Of a stretch of 64,000 bases of DNA, positions 10,525 through 23,369 are shown one piece after another (position 1 is the stretch's first letter; the number at the start of each line of letters is the position of its first letter). The position numbers and the translations under genes were made by a program. The DNA is from Cylicocyclus nassatus (taxonomy: Eukaryota > Nematoda > Chromadorea > Rhabditida > Strongylidae), in the NCBI GenBank assembly GCA_958299035.1, contig CATQJL010000001.1, positions 80,497,594-80,561,593 on the forward strand, written 5' to 3'. The notes below the pieces were generated by a model. That model did no database searches. It was not told where the DNA came from and was given only the letters and a program-made list of their open reading frames with translations.

Positions 10525-13064
10525 AATGAGGTATTGCCTACTTACTTTGATTATTCAGACGGCCCATCCTACTCGTCATGCAAGCCTTTCTTTTGACCAA
10601 TCGTTTTGGTTTCAGGCAATCGTCATCTACAAACCTCTTAATACGCTATTGCGATTGCCAAATGATTTTAATTCAGACTCCGCTGCTTACGCAGCCGGTT
10701 TACACGCGCAACAAATTCGTCAAAGCATCTCTTCGGTGGTTTCACGTGGGCGTTCTCAAGCTCTCGAAACTCTTTCCATTGTTTTTTGTCCACTATCGTC
10801 TCCTTCCCTCTTTATTCGACAATGTTCCTTGATACGTACTCCACTCGATCCTGTAGACGCAAAAGTTGCTCGAAGTAGACCTTCGGATCCAAAGTCGATA
10901 CTGTCTAAACTTGTTTATCTTCAGAAGCTTTCCTCCAAATAATGAGCTACTGCCGCTCCAAAATGTCAAGAATCTCACTGATGAATTAAGTAATTTTTCC
11001 CTAAATTCTATGGCGAAAAGAAAAAATGCTTACAGTTACAGAAAAGAGAAGAGATGCATCACTGGCTGTCCAGATTGCTTATCTGTTATTGCTCTACAGT
11101 TTTTGGAGGACCGAGTAATTTGGTTACTTTTGTGAAGCGTAAGGAAATATGCGGAAAGCATTGCATCACAAATGCTCTATTCTGTTTACTGGTTGTTGAA
11201 ACTCATATGGAAGTATGTAGCAAAAATCACAAAAATCAACCAAATCTAGACAAGGTAGAAACAATTATTCATAACATTGTTGCTTATCTGAGCGCTTTGC
11301 AATTACTTTGTAGACAAATCTTTGAGCAAGAAACAAGAAACTCTGCATCTATACTAATCGGTACATAAAGTATTGGCTCGTCAATAATCTGAATTATGGT
11401 TTTTTCTCTTTTTGCTGTTCTTTTTCAAGTTTTTCTCTCAAAAAACAACGCGAACACTCGGGTCAAACATAAAGATACTAGCTTACCTTGCAAAATTTGC
11501 TATATTTAATTAGCATATAATTGTTTCGCTAGTATTAAAGTTTTCTCTATTTACAAATAATCTAGGACAGTTCAAAATGAAACTGAAAATTTTTGGAAGT
11601 TACCAGGACAGATTGTTGAGTTTCGCAAGTGGTATTGGCTGCATTGAATGCAGGCCTACATTCAGTCGTTTTTTACATAAGGTTTTAATAAGTTATATGC
11701 TCTGCAAGAGGTGCCAAAAATACCCGCGGTTAGTAAATGAAGGCGGACAGCCTAGTAATAGGTTCCTTCATAAGATTATCGTTTTTTAAGTATTCATGAC
11801 AATAAGGCATGGCCTTTCAGCATCCTAACCAAGTTTCCGGTGCAATTCCTAGAGTTAAAAGCTCCGCGAAAAGTTGTTCGAACACTTGCAGCAAGTGTAA
11901 TTGAAGATTGGTTTGAATTTTAAGAAGATCAAAAATCGAAGCAAGCGGGAATTTATCAAGGACTATCACGCGCACTTTCACCCGCTCGTGAATATTTTAC
12001 AGCAGACATTTCTATTAGATCGTAGTAAGCGGGTTTTTTAACAAACGTAACATCTCTCAAAACAAGGGTTCCGAAAAGGTTTTTGAGCAATTTCGCTGCA
12101 GCTTTCTGTTCCTCTTTCAAACAATCGTTTTCTCGTGCCAGTTTGACATCCAACGAGCCCTCAGGAAATGTCCAAAAGACAGTTTATGCCACGGTCATGT
12201 TTTGCTGATTTTTTTGATGCCAATCTATCAAAGAAGAGCAAGTAGTGCTCTTAGCAAACCCTCTAAGATACAAAACAAATTTTCTCTTTGCATAGTTTGC
12301 TTTATAAAATTCCAAATTCATTTTTGATGCTCTGCCTCAAACTTATTTGTCAACTCACTCTCGTAAAACCTCAACCAAAGGGCAACTCTATATCATTCGA
12401 TGCCGCTTTTTACTCCTCATTCTCACAGGTACTTTTTTGTTTCCGATTTTTGAAGGTTCGGAGATAATGTCAATATAATTCATATTTTCGATTATGCCGT
12501 TGTATGTTTCCAAACGCGCCCCAGTGGTACTCTAATAATAATAAATTCGATAATCTTTTCAATTTTCTTCAATTTGTTAATAAACATGATATTTTCAGTT
12601 CGTATATACTCGTTTGCTTGGTAAAATTAGGTTGAATTACTACTCATTTGTGAAAGCTTCGGAATCTGAAGATTTATTGGCGTTTGATACACTTGTGTCT
12701 GACAAGGGATGGATATACTTGATCGAAGTGGCGTTTCCATATAATTTGTATACTATCTTACTATCTTACTATCTTATGGAATGCAGACTCCAAACCAGCT
12801 TTGGGGATCTGCGACAACTCTGATAATGAGATAATCCTGCTGGAACTTGGTCATCATAATGAAAAAACTATCCAAAAATTGCGACGAGGTGTGAAAAAAA
12901 AAGATGTTTTATTTCCTGTGGGATTTGCTCTATCTACCTTTTTCTTGGGCTTCCTCGAAGAAGTGGCGTAAAGCTTCAAAAGGAAAAACTAGACCACGGC
13001 AAAAACCGTGCTGCAATTTCTGTAAATTTTTTGGGAGCTCGTTGGTCAAACTGGCACGAGTTGA
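10525..13064. other. Intergenic, no gene recognised
   Basis: Open frames at 10,526-10,942 (plus, 138 codons), 11,054-11,368 (plus) and 11,956-12,153 (minus) show no recognisable domain. They may be chance frames or decayed element remnants. Confidence 0.4.
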
Positions 13065-13379
13065 GTTAAGCTGAAATGGAAACATGTTACATCAAAGCAG
13101 CATTGTTGTTATTGCACAGTGCAGTATCGTCTTGCTGAATGTAGACGAGATTTTATTCCAAATAATGTGGTTGACGATGCTTTGCGGCTCTGTTTACTAA
13201 GTACGCGGTTGCTATAAACTGCTAAGCCTCCACAAATAATCAGCTGACCAAAAGAATTTCGCAAAAGGATAGTTACCAATTACAGCGCAGTTGTGAATGA
13301 ACATAAAAATATGCAAAAGTTGAGGTTAAGTTAAAATGGAAACATACTACATCAAAACGGCATTGTTGTTATTGCACAG
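13065..13379 (+). repeat. 55-bp direct repeat pair
   Basis: Bases 13,065-13,119 and 13,325-13,379 match at about 50 of 55 positions (GTTAAG start, ATGGAAACAT, then CATTGTTGTTATTGCACAG). The 205 bases between show no gene. Origin unknown. Confidence 0.8.
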
Positions 13380-13638
13380 AGTTACAATTAGTCTGAAATA
13401 AGCGGAACAGAGACGAAACGCAGGGCAAGATAAGAGTACATTTAATGTGTCCCGCACAAATCATTGCGCTAGCCTGCCTGTTCCTTCTGCTTCGAAGGTA
13501 AATTTGCTACGAATCGCGTACAAGATAATTAGGTAAATGCTTAGGGCGCTGGCCACAGTGAAGCGCAGTCTATTGGTCACGATGAAACGGGACTAGCTTT
13601 GAAACAAACTTTGCTTAATTGCTTGCTTTCAAAGCTGC

Positions 13639-14956
13639 CACGGTTGCTGCAAAAATAATGTCCGTTTTTCTAAGCCTATATTCCAAGCAACGTTTTTCCA
13701 TCAAAATTCCTTTTCGATACAGACTCTGCATATCGTTGAAAAGCACTTTTTATGTATTTATTTTCTGATAGTGGTAGAATAAAGCTTTTACCTCATCTAT
13801 GAGAATTTTACCGACGTTTTGCACATCCGCACTCAGAACCTGAATTTCTTTGTTTTAACTTTCTAGGCCACGATGTAAGCGCAAATGAACGGGTGCTTAT
13901 GAAGACATAGCTGCTGTATGGGATGCACATTGTTCATATATTGCAAGCTTAAGTAATTTTTTCGATTATATCTGGACCGAGATCGATACCCCAAAATAGG
14001 TACTCGCTGCCTGGCATTCCATGGGCTAAATTCTTTCTAATTGAGGCAATCGCCAGAGCCCGCTTATCTGTATGCTTAGGTCAGGACATCCTGCCACAAT
14101 TTTTGCAAAAAAACTTAACTATTCAGTGAACGAAGAACTCCAAATTTTCATAGTTTGGGCCTACCACAGCTTGGTGAAAAAAGCGAACAATTTTAGGTGT
14201 TTATTTTTTCGCAGAACTCCTTCGTAGAAGTCTTTTTATACGAAGGTATACTACTCACCTGCATCTACGAAATATTAACAGCTATAAGAACACTTGAAAG
14301 GAGTTGTAATCTTTCGAGGACGAGGTTTTTTAAAGACAAACTTTGTTTATTGGTGCGTAATTTTCTTCGCTTTTGCGATATCTTAGCCGCTAAGATGTCA
14401 CTAAGATATCACAAAGCGGAGAAAATGCGCGCTAGGTTACTGAAGGTTTACTGCTTCTGATGGTCTTAATTGGATTCAAAAACATGAAGACTAAACAAAC
14501 TCTATTTATTTATATATTCAATAAAGAAAACGGAAATAATAGAACTTGACAGTGATAAAGAAACAATCAGAAAAAAATCCACCAAAAGCCCAAGTCCAGC
14601 TCTCAGAAGTGTAGAACAGAAGGGGATAAGCTTGTTCCGACCTTGTAGGAATATATCCGTAAGATGCTCAATGGAGTCTGTCTCGTGCCCCCTGCTTGCA
14701 GCAAAAGTGCTCTTAGATTAATCAACTTAAGCAACTGTATTTACGGGGACCTTATATGTACCGTATATGACAAATTTTGCCCGACTGATGGGGAGAGAAC
14801 AGAACTCCGAGATAAGAGATTATAATGCAAAAAGATAAACAAACCGTCAAGCCATTCTTAAGTAACCACGGAAGGGATGAACCGGACCCGAACCAAAGTT
14901 ATAGCCTTTCACATTGAAAACTTTGCAAAACGGACATTATTTTTGCAACAACCTAA
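13639..14956. mobile_element. Decayed mariner-like element (about 1.3 kb)
   Basis: The two ends share an inverted block, GCAAAAATAATGTCCGTTTT, preceded by GGTTG(C/T)T. The right end completes the usual ATTAGGTTG terminus followed by TA. The spacing of about 1.3 kb is the normal size of an autonomous mariner, but I could not find an intact transposase on either strand; the inside is full of stops. Treated as a fossil mariner whose transposase is no longer recognisable. Confidence 0.5.
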
Positions 14957-16351
14957 TATTTTCAACGGTGTTGGAGTGAAAGACATGTTGATTGTCCTAA
15001 AAATAGGGTAAACTCTTTGGCGACGGACGACACTAGCCTTTTATGTTGGCTTCATGAATATAATGTATAAAAAGTAATCCAGTATGTTTGTGCCGTTTTC
15101 TTGACTCAACATTAACCCACTGAAATAGGAAGGGGTATGCTCACATCATTGAAAACATTTTTTTGTCTTTTCTCTATAGCTAATTAATTTTTGAATCGGT
15201 TTTTCTCATGCTCGCTTGAGTAGAATTTACAACTTATTGCTTTTAGCTTGCTACTCGTCTTTGACTGATTGTCAAATCTTGAATTTGCACCTCAAAAATT
15301 CTGATAGCAAGTGGATAGAAACAACTTGCAATGTTAATATAGCTTTCCTTCATTGTCTACTGAAAATTTTTGAAACAACTGCTTATTGCTCTTTTGATTT
15401 CCAGATGCATCACTACGTAAGCGTCAGAATTGTAACACTTTGCTAACTTAATTAACAAGCATTACTATGCCATGTGAAGGAGCCTATCCGCATACAATGC
15501 ACATGGCACAGACCTGAAACTACAAGGGTTCTAGCCAAGAAAATTTCCCAAAATTGATAAACACCATCTTTCTTACCCGTCGCTTCAATCTTCGAAATTG
15601 AAATTTTTTATCTTACAAATTGAACATATGCACTTAAAAGTTAACAGTGTCAGCTGTCTTTTGAAGCTAAGAATGAATATAAATCGAGATGTCTCGAAAA
15701 GACCGATTTTACTTATTTTAACCCTATTCAGAGCAATCCAAAATTCTCAGCTTCGCAAATCTCAATTACGGACGAAATCATGCAGAAATGACCGTACAAA
15801 ACCACATCTTGCCCTTCCTCTAGCTGCAGAAATCATGCACCCTCACATCAGTGAGTGGTACACGGTGAACGCAAAAAAATGCCCATAACTCTGCACATAA
15901 CAAATTACATTTCAAACTTTATTTGACAGCTATAAAAATTTTGCTCAGATTCTATCATACATGTTTAAAAATATCCTCATTTGACTCAGATCACTTTCGT
16001 GAAAACTATATGTGAGGTTTCATTATGGGTATGTTATCTTCAGGGAATTTGCCGCATCTGCCTCAAGTTTTAGAAAAGCAAATCATTGCATTCTACCAGC
16101 CCCTTTAATCAACAGATTATATCCTGGCTGATAAGGAAAACACTCAATTTTGCAAGGAAGAAAACAAAAACAAAAAACATTGTTGCAAGCTTCCCACTTG
16201 GTCTTCATAAGATAATAGGCCGAAATAGTTTCGAGCCTAAAAGGAAAGGAACAAAAATAGACTTGAAATACGAAAATGCCGCTTTTTTAGACTTGTGCAC
16301 TCGTGGTGTTTTCCTATGACTAGGGCACATACGCATAGTTTTTATATAGTA
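14957..16351. other. Intergenic, no gene seen
   Basis: Frames at 15,216-15,446 and 15,598-15,888 (plus) show no domain. Nothing else supportable was found. Confidence 0.5.
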
Positions 16352-16479
16352 CTAGCTGGCTTACCCGGCTCCGCCGTATCCGGACCAAACTTGGCACACA
16401 TACACTTCGGGCCCCGGCGGATGTCACGGTCCACTTTTCGTTATCGATCGATGTCGATTTTACCGATTTTTATCGTTTT

Positions 16480-17590
16480 CTTTGCAGAGTTCACCTACAG
16501 GGCTAGGAGTTGGCACAGGGAGGGAAGTGAGCATGGGAATTCCGAATGCAATATTAGTTTTCAGAATTATCGATTACTTTTATTGATTTTATCGATTTTT
16601 TGTAAATTTTGACATGCGAGGCTGGGATTTTGCACAGGGGGGTAATCGAGCATGCTGATTACGAACACAATATTAGTTTTCAGGATCGTCCATTACTTTT
16701 ATCCATTTTATCGATTTTTTTGTAAAGTTTGACCTGCGGGGCTGGGAGTTTGCACAGGGGGTAATCGAGCATGCACATTACGAATACAATATTAGTTTTC
16801 GAGATCGTCCATTACTTTTATCGATTTTATCGATTTTTTGAAAATTTGAGCTAGGGGGCTGGAATTTGGCACAGGGGTGTAATCGAGCATGCTGATCACC
16901 CCCCTTGGGGATGATCAGCATGCTCGATTACCCCCCTGTGCCAACTCCCAGCCCCCTAGCTCAAACTTTGCAAAAAAATCGATAAAATCGATAAAAGTAA
17001 TCGATAATCCCGAAAGCCAATATTGTATTCGGAATCCCCATGCTCGATTACCCCCCGTGCGAACTCCCAGCCCCGTAGCTCAAATTTTGCAAAAAAATCG
17101 ATAAAATCGATAAAAGTAATCGATAATCCCGAAAGCCAATACTGTATTCGGAATCCCCATGCTCGATTACCCCCCGTGCGAACTCCCAGCCCCGTAGCTC
17201 AAACTTTGCAAAAAAATCGATAAAATCGATAAAAGTAATCGATAATCCCGAAAGCCAATACTGTATTCGGAATCCCCATGCTCGATTACCCCCCGTGCGA
17301 ACTCCCAGCCCCGTAGCTCAAACTTTGCAAAAAAATCGATAAAATCGATAAAAGTAATCGATTCCTGAAAACCAATATTGTATTCGGAATCCCCATGCTC
17401 GATTACCCCCCTGTGCCAACTCCCAGCCCCGTAGCTCAAACTTTGCAAAAAAATCGATAAAATCGATAAAAGTAATCGATAATCCTGAAAACCAATATTG
17501 TATTCGGAATCCCCATGCTCGATTACCCCCCTGTGCCAACTCCCAGCCCCGTAGGTGAACTCAGCAAAAAAATCGATAAAAATCGATAAA
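16480..17590. repeat. Foldback array of about 119-bp units in Helitron
   Basis: About four units lie left of the centre and about six right, in opposite orientation, each with a 'GGGGCTGGGAGTTGGCACAG' type block and runs of ATCGATAAAATCGATAAAAG. The left units have diverged more than the right. The same unit occurs in the Helitrons at 49,894-50,515 and 50,677-51,622, and in a separate array at 57,183-57,545. Confidence 0.85.
16884..16926. repeat. Central palindrome of Helitron array
   Basis: Arms CGAGCATGCTGATCACCCC meet nearly head to head, with one mismatch. The same palindrome recurs at 35,207-35,242 and 51,085-51,127. Confidence 0.85.
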
Positions 17591-17715
17591 ATCGATATCG
17601 ATCGATGACGAAAAGTAGCCTATGACACCCGCCGGGGCCCGAAGTGTATGTATGCCAAGTTTGGTCCGGATCGGTTCAGAAATGGAATTTTCTATTCGGA
17701 ACATACGTACACACA

Positions 17716-17720
17716 GACAT

Positions 17721-17755
<35 letters not shown>

Positions 17756-17757
17756 TT
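17716..17757. repeat. (ACAG)n microsatellite
   Basis: A tetranucleotide ACAG tract inside the Helitron 5' region (minus strand orientation of the element). Confidence 0.85.
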
Positions 17758-17774
17758 CAGCTTTATATATAAGA

Positions 17775-18449
17775 TTTTTGACGATTCGTATTCATTTAAA
17801 ATATAGAATGTTTCAATGTAGTGGGACTTGATTTTCCTCAAAATTTGAAGATTTTCTTTCTGAATAAGAGTAATGTGAATCAGAAATGTAAACGCTTTTG
17901 CACAAACTGACCTTCGCATGTTCTTCTCGCAGCACCTGGCAGATCCTCTACTACGATCATTTCAGCAACGCTTCGGAGATATGTGACAGACTTTTTCGAA
18001 AGCCATCCAAATTTGGCCGCTGTAACAGAAAGTTCCTTTGAATGTGATTTACCATTCCAAAGAGCTCTTTCTAATGATTACTCAAATGCATCAAGTAAGA
18101 GGTAGGTCTGTATAAATTTTGGGCCGAGATCCAATTTTGAGCACTCAATGTTTTTATTTTGGCTTCAACTTCAGGTGGATTACGACGACTGCGGAAATCA
18201 GGTAGTCATTTTGTAGAGCATGTCTTGCTTTATCGCACACATTATTTAGTCAGATGCGGCTATAGAGTAAGAAACGCTCATTGCTTCTGCATCAACCTAT
18301 ACTTTCAGAATTTTAGAGAATTTCGATATTTGAAACCCAGAAACGTTTTACTAAAGTTTTTTCCTACTAAATCTAAAGCAAATTGTGTCTCTTCGAGGCA
18401 TTGATTTTGGAAGATACGTATGACAATTTTAGGCTGAAAAAGAGTACAA
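17775..18449. other. Intergenic, no gene seen
   Basis: An 81-codon plus frame (18,159-18,404) has no recognisable domain. The duplicated arm begins at the right edge of this stretch, or possibly within it: its partner runs off the window end. Confidence 0.45.
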
Positions 18450-18920
18450 TTTTTGGGTTTCTTCATTTTGATGCTATGAAATCAAAAAGTGTGTGCTGCA
18501 TTGTGAAACATTCAATAGACTGTAACACTTTCTGCTTCACTCGCAGAGGTCATTCTTAAAGAGCTGGCTAAATAGAGTCAAATTTGATAGACATGCACTA
18601 AAAGTACACCATTTCTAAATGGACTAACGAATCAAAGTCAATTGGGGAACCATAAATTACATGATATCCTCAAACTAAAGGAAGCTAAAATACGCAAAAA
18701 AATCATGCATTTCTTTGGCCTTCCGCAAAATCACAATGAAGCTTAGATGAAAAGAATAAATGTTTGTTCGTCAAGAATTTTGGCATTACAAATTCGTCAT
18801 AGTGGTAAAAAGTAAAAATCAGTTCAAACAGTCTTTGAAGCTACTTTCTTTCTTTCAAATAGCTATATGCCTGGATAAACTTCAGAGCTTAATGCAAGGG
18901 TGGCAGACACGCTTTCGTAA

Positions 18921-19095
18921 GGCTCCCGCCAGAGTGCCGAAGTTATGCCAGCGCTACGCCAGCATTTCGATCGTTACACGTGTATTTCGTTGGGGACATC
19001 TACCTGCTGAGCTAGTTCCGCCCCAACGAAATACACGTGTATCGATCGAAATGCTGGCGTACCACTGACATAACTTCGGCACTATGGCGGGAGCC
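18921..19095. mobile_element. 175-bp PIF/Harbinger-like MITE with empty site
   Basis: Near-perfect inverted arms start GGCTCCCGCCA.AGTGCCGAA. The 3-bp duplication TAA flanks both sides (18,918-18,920 and 19,096-19,098). The right arm, near 63,520, carries the unoccupied site with one TAA, so the ends are exact. A 3-bp TSD and GG termini fit PIF/Harbinger MITEs. Non-coding. Confidence 0.85.
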
Positions 19096-21033
19096 TAAAG
19101 GAATTTTTCTGGAAAAGGAAAATTACATTTTCGTTTTTGTGAAATAGAGAGAATTTAAAACTTGATTTTGTTTAAAAAAATGCAACGACTTCGAGCCAAG
19201 ATTTGAAGCATGAAGAGCAAGAAGACGTTTCTTCTTCCACAACACGAATCGGTTTTTACGCGAATCTCTATTTGATAAGCTCGATATTCGCTTTGAGTCT
19301 TCCAGGTGACATGGTACGTACAGTTCTAGCCAGATAAGGATCTGTCTTTTGTCATTCACAGAGATAGCGCAACCGCCGGCAGCGTACATCAAGAAAGAAA
19401 GGAAAATAAGCATGATAAAGGGTGTTACTGTCCCGAACCTTTGAATATAGGATTGAGCCGTACATTCAGGAAGACTTCAGCTTTCAAAATCTTTCACAAA
19501 AGGTGCTATTGCTCGTTGAGTGAAACCAATTCTTCTTCACGTTGGACTTCCAGCAATCTTGACATTATGATATCGTTAATCTGAGTGGTATAGCCTTCAC
19601 TTGAGGATTTCTACACAAAATCCAACAAGCTTCTAGCATTTTGCGGATCGCGGCTTTTACTTCTCGCGACAAAATTACGCCGGAATGTCAAATTCTCTAT
19701 TATTTATGACTTATCATCTCCCACTTCTCAACAAAGTTTTTCTGGCACTAATTGCTAAGTCTAAAACCACTACACTAAAGATGCCATTTTATAATTTCTA
19801 TCTAGGACTTTCGAACGTTCTGTTTATATTACGATAAGATGACCAGGGAAAAAATAGCTACATTGAGAGCCAGGGAGTCAGGAACATTTGCAACAATATC
19901 ATTTAGACAAGATTGGCATTTACCTGTTAGAGTATGAAATATGAAACTTAGCAGTAAGAAGCTGTTTATGTGCTGAATATTGCCTTTTTGGTGGATCCAG
20001 CTGACAAGCTCGATGTTACACATCAGGCTTCTCAGGAAAAAGCGTTTTCACTATGCCATGCATGATCGCTTATCACATATTGTCAAGATTTCTGAACGTT
20101 GAACTTAAGTGATAGCAATCGTGCGCTGGGTCATAAAAGTGAGTCTGATTGCTAGTCTGATTGAGAGTGCTCTATCGCTCGTTTGTCACATGCTAAAACA
20201 TTTCTGTTTTTGTTTGAAGCAAAAGTAAGAGCTGGCCAAAAGCAGGTCGCCTAGATAATCCCGATCAGTTTTCATCCCAGTGTTTTCAAGTCTTTGGTTT
20301 TTTGAAGACTACATTTACTACGAGACTGAGTTTATTTGAAAATTTTGTTATTGCTGCTTGACATGATCATCAAATCAATCAAACATCCATGCTCTTACAT
20401 CTAGAGCACTTGCGATAAAGTCATCACCTTCATCAATGTCTGATAAAAGGTTGTCTGGCACTGCAAATTGCATACTATAAATAATTTAGTGTAATAATAG
20501 TTCAGTGTAGCACAATAGGTCTGCAAACAAAAGGAAGGGGTGGTCAGTTTTGCACAACCAAATCACATTTCAATTTAATAACGTGCTATTATTCCAGACT
20601 CGTTGACGTAAATGTCATGGAGCGGGAGTGAATGGCTATTGCTCTTAGATTATCTAATCTCAACTAGTCAAATAAAACCTTTGAAAGTGGCTGTGATGGA
20701 CAAGATGACACCATAGATTGTCAAAGCACCGTGAAACCACTGTGTGTCCAAAAAGAAAGGTTCGTGACGCGAGATGATAGACGGTGAGCATAATATGATG
20801 TTACTAATTGCGTTTCAAAAACCGCGAGCGTTATATGTGGAAAACCATTTCGCCCTTTGCAACGTAAATGCGGATGCAGATTTTGTTACTGATTCGATCC
20901 AAACGTGATCGGAAATGTCCCGTTGAACATTACATTTGTTGCTTTATTGACATTTTGGAGTCATGACGGCATCTAATCATGTTCCCTCTTGTCATCCTTG
21001 TTTGTTTTGATGCTGTTTGAATGCCCACAACAA

Positions 21034-21200
21034 GTATATTACAGATTACTTCAGAAAAACGCCTAGCAGCACACTGCCACTTGAGCGGTATATAAAGATT
21101 TTTGCGCGCACTGATGCGCATCAGTGCGCGCGAGGATTTCTATAACCGCTCGAATGGCAGTGTGCCGCTAGGCGTTTTTCTGAAGTAATCTGTAATATAC
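21034..21200. repeat. 167-bp near-perfect palindrome
   Basis: Two arms of about 83 bases meet without a spacer around GATGCGCATC; they carry GCCTAGC(A/G)GCACACTGCCA and its mirror image. The right arm of the duplication lacks the palindrome: it runs straight from GTATATTACAGATT to GGGGTCAAC. About 470 bases (21,048-21,517) are therefore extra on the left, or lost on the right. Confidence 0.85.
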
Positions 21201-23369
21201 AGAAGAGAGCAGTAATAAAGAAGAGCGCGTACAACTTTGTTTTTATGCAAATACGCAGTATTTCTTGTGAAAGCCTTTGCAAATCGCATGCACTTTTGCA
21301 GTAACCGTGTTACTCACGAGATGACTTCTATCATCTGAAGATTAGAGAGGGTTAACGACACTACAAATTTGTATAAGAACCGCCCGGCGACAATTTCTTT
21401 GTATTTCGCTTCAATAAGCTCTCCGTGACGCAGTGCAAGAGGTAAACGTTTTTAGACTTTTTCTGCATTTATGCGCCAACTTAATCAACGGCAGAGAAGA
21501 ATAAATAACTACAAAGTGGGGTCAACTGAGCACGCAACACTCATAAACAAATGAAAATCATGCAATCTCGTTTTGAGTAACAGGTACGCTGCCCGTATCT
21601 TAGAGGGGCGGGGGGAGGGGCTGATTTATCACTGCCATTACAGCTGCACATTTACATCACTGTGTTATTAACGAGAGAAATTTTATTGAATTGATAAAGC
21701 GACACTTCGAACTGCGTTGGAATCTCCAGGCAGGAATTTTTTCGGATTTTGCTTCAATAAGCTTTTCGTAGCACAATGCAGGCATTTACGTAAAAAGCGC
21801 GCTTCAATATAGAACCTGAGCAATCAAAGCGAAAATGACTTCTAAGATATTTTTGTCTCATAAAAACATTGACGCTCAAAATGCAGGAATCAAAATTTCA
21901 ATTCTCAGAACTTATTTTTTAGCTTCAAGAAAGTAATGCTTCAGACGATAAAGCGAACATCTTTTGACTGTCTTTAAGTTCGTCCAGTCTTCTTTTTGGA
22001 TATCTATAAAAATATTTTCTAACATTATTGCAGCAAAACAATGGAATTCTTTAAGAATTTTGGTGTTTGAAGCTTCAGGTCATCGAATGTCACATGTGAT
22101 AGACAATCAAGTTTGATGTGCTTTGAAAAATCATAGTTTTGATAAGTCTAGCACGATTGCGAGTTATATGTATGTAACCGAAAAGCTGTGTATTTCTTCC
22201 GCGGAAAACCCCGCCATTCCACCCATGTTGCATATTATATTATGTCGTTGGAGTCGCTATGGAACATGTTTCGAATCTTTCGTCCGCCTTTGTGGGCAAT
22301 TAAAGCGTTTCATCACGCGAAGACACTAAATTCTATTTTTAGACACTTAATTGCTGCTGTACCTCTGGATTCAATAAGTCAACTCATATGAACGCCTTCA
22401 CAAGCATCAAGCCAAAAATGGACATATATGACCAAATTTGACGCGTTTATGCATTTTTAAAGGGGTTCAAAGTCGCAGTTTTTTACAAAGTTGCTCTTCA
22501 AAAGTTGCACACGTTAACCAAAGTCCAGATGTTTCAGCTTTTGCTCTAATTTGTAAGTTGAGAATGCCGAAAATCTGCATCGAGTAAACGAATTAGCAAA
22601 TTATAACAAACGTAATCAAACGACAAAATATCATTTTATCTCCGTTTTCTGAATTAATTGAATTTAATTAGTCGAATACAAACGTTTGCAAATTCCGAAC
22701 ACTCAAATTTTCTCGATTATTTATATGAAAATGATTTACTAGAGCCAAATCCCATCTATCGGAATAGTCGAAAAAGTGTGCCTGACCAAATATTACGCTG
22801 CACCTACTTTTCTCAGTAACTATTATATAACCTACACAAAGCTCAAACGTGTTGGACTGATAATCAAAGGGTCCCAATGCAGCTTGCAACCATTCCTCAG
22901 TATGATTTTGCAAATCAGACGGTTTTGAGGCACATCATTCTTTCACGTCCAGTCTCAATTGTATTGTTCAACATCTGGGAAGGCAGGTTGCAGCAGACGC
23001 AGGATAAGATTATATGTATTGATGTCCTTTCAACACTATTTATTTTCCTTTTTCAGATTTTTCTCCTTCATTTAATTTTCCCGATTTCTTCCTATAAGCA
23101 AATAAATGTAGAATTTTTCGAATATCATGACGTGATACTGTTTTATATGGGTGCGATAGCGTGAGAATTTGCTCACCTCCTTTCACTCCTAAATCGTGAC
23201 CAAGGTGATCCCCTCCACCAAAAGCCGAGAAAAAAGTCAACAATGAAATAAGGTTAAGCAAGGGAGATATTTGTACGGAAATTGTTTGTGTATCGGAAAG
23301 GAGGATGAAGATTTATAGGCATTCACGAACTTTAGGAAAAATATAGTAGCTTCTTAGCTGCACAGCAAC

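Larger units (their letters stand above)
16352..17774 (-). mobile_element. Complete non-autonomous Helitron-like element
   Basis: On the minus strand the element begins TCTTATATATAAAGCTGAAT after an A and ends with GGCGGAGCCGGGTAAGCCAG, then CTAG followed by T. An A/T insertion site, 5' TC, 3' CTAG and a GC-rich sub-terminal hairpin are the Helitron signature. The 1.4-kb inside is almost entirely tandem units of about 119 bp arranged in two opposite blocks around a perfect GCATGCTGATCACCCC palindrome. There is no Rep/Hel protein. Open frames of 70-93 codons across the array reflect its periodicity. Confidence 0.75.

Noticed and set aside
10526..10942. 138-codon plus frame as a possible host exon
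   Set aside because: No domain, overlapping frames on both strands, and no convincing splice context. Left as unrecognised.
16480..17590. CRISPR-like array of regular repeats
   Set aside because: Units are contiguous with no unique spacers, lie in two opposite orientations inside a Helitron, and the DNA is eukaryotic.
22668..22913. 81-codon minus frame as a gene conserved in both arms
   Set aside because: The equivalent in the right arm (about 59,835-60,075) is broken by several stops and a frame change.
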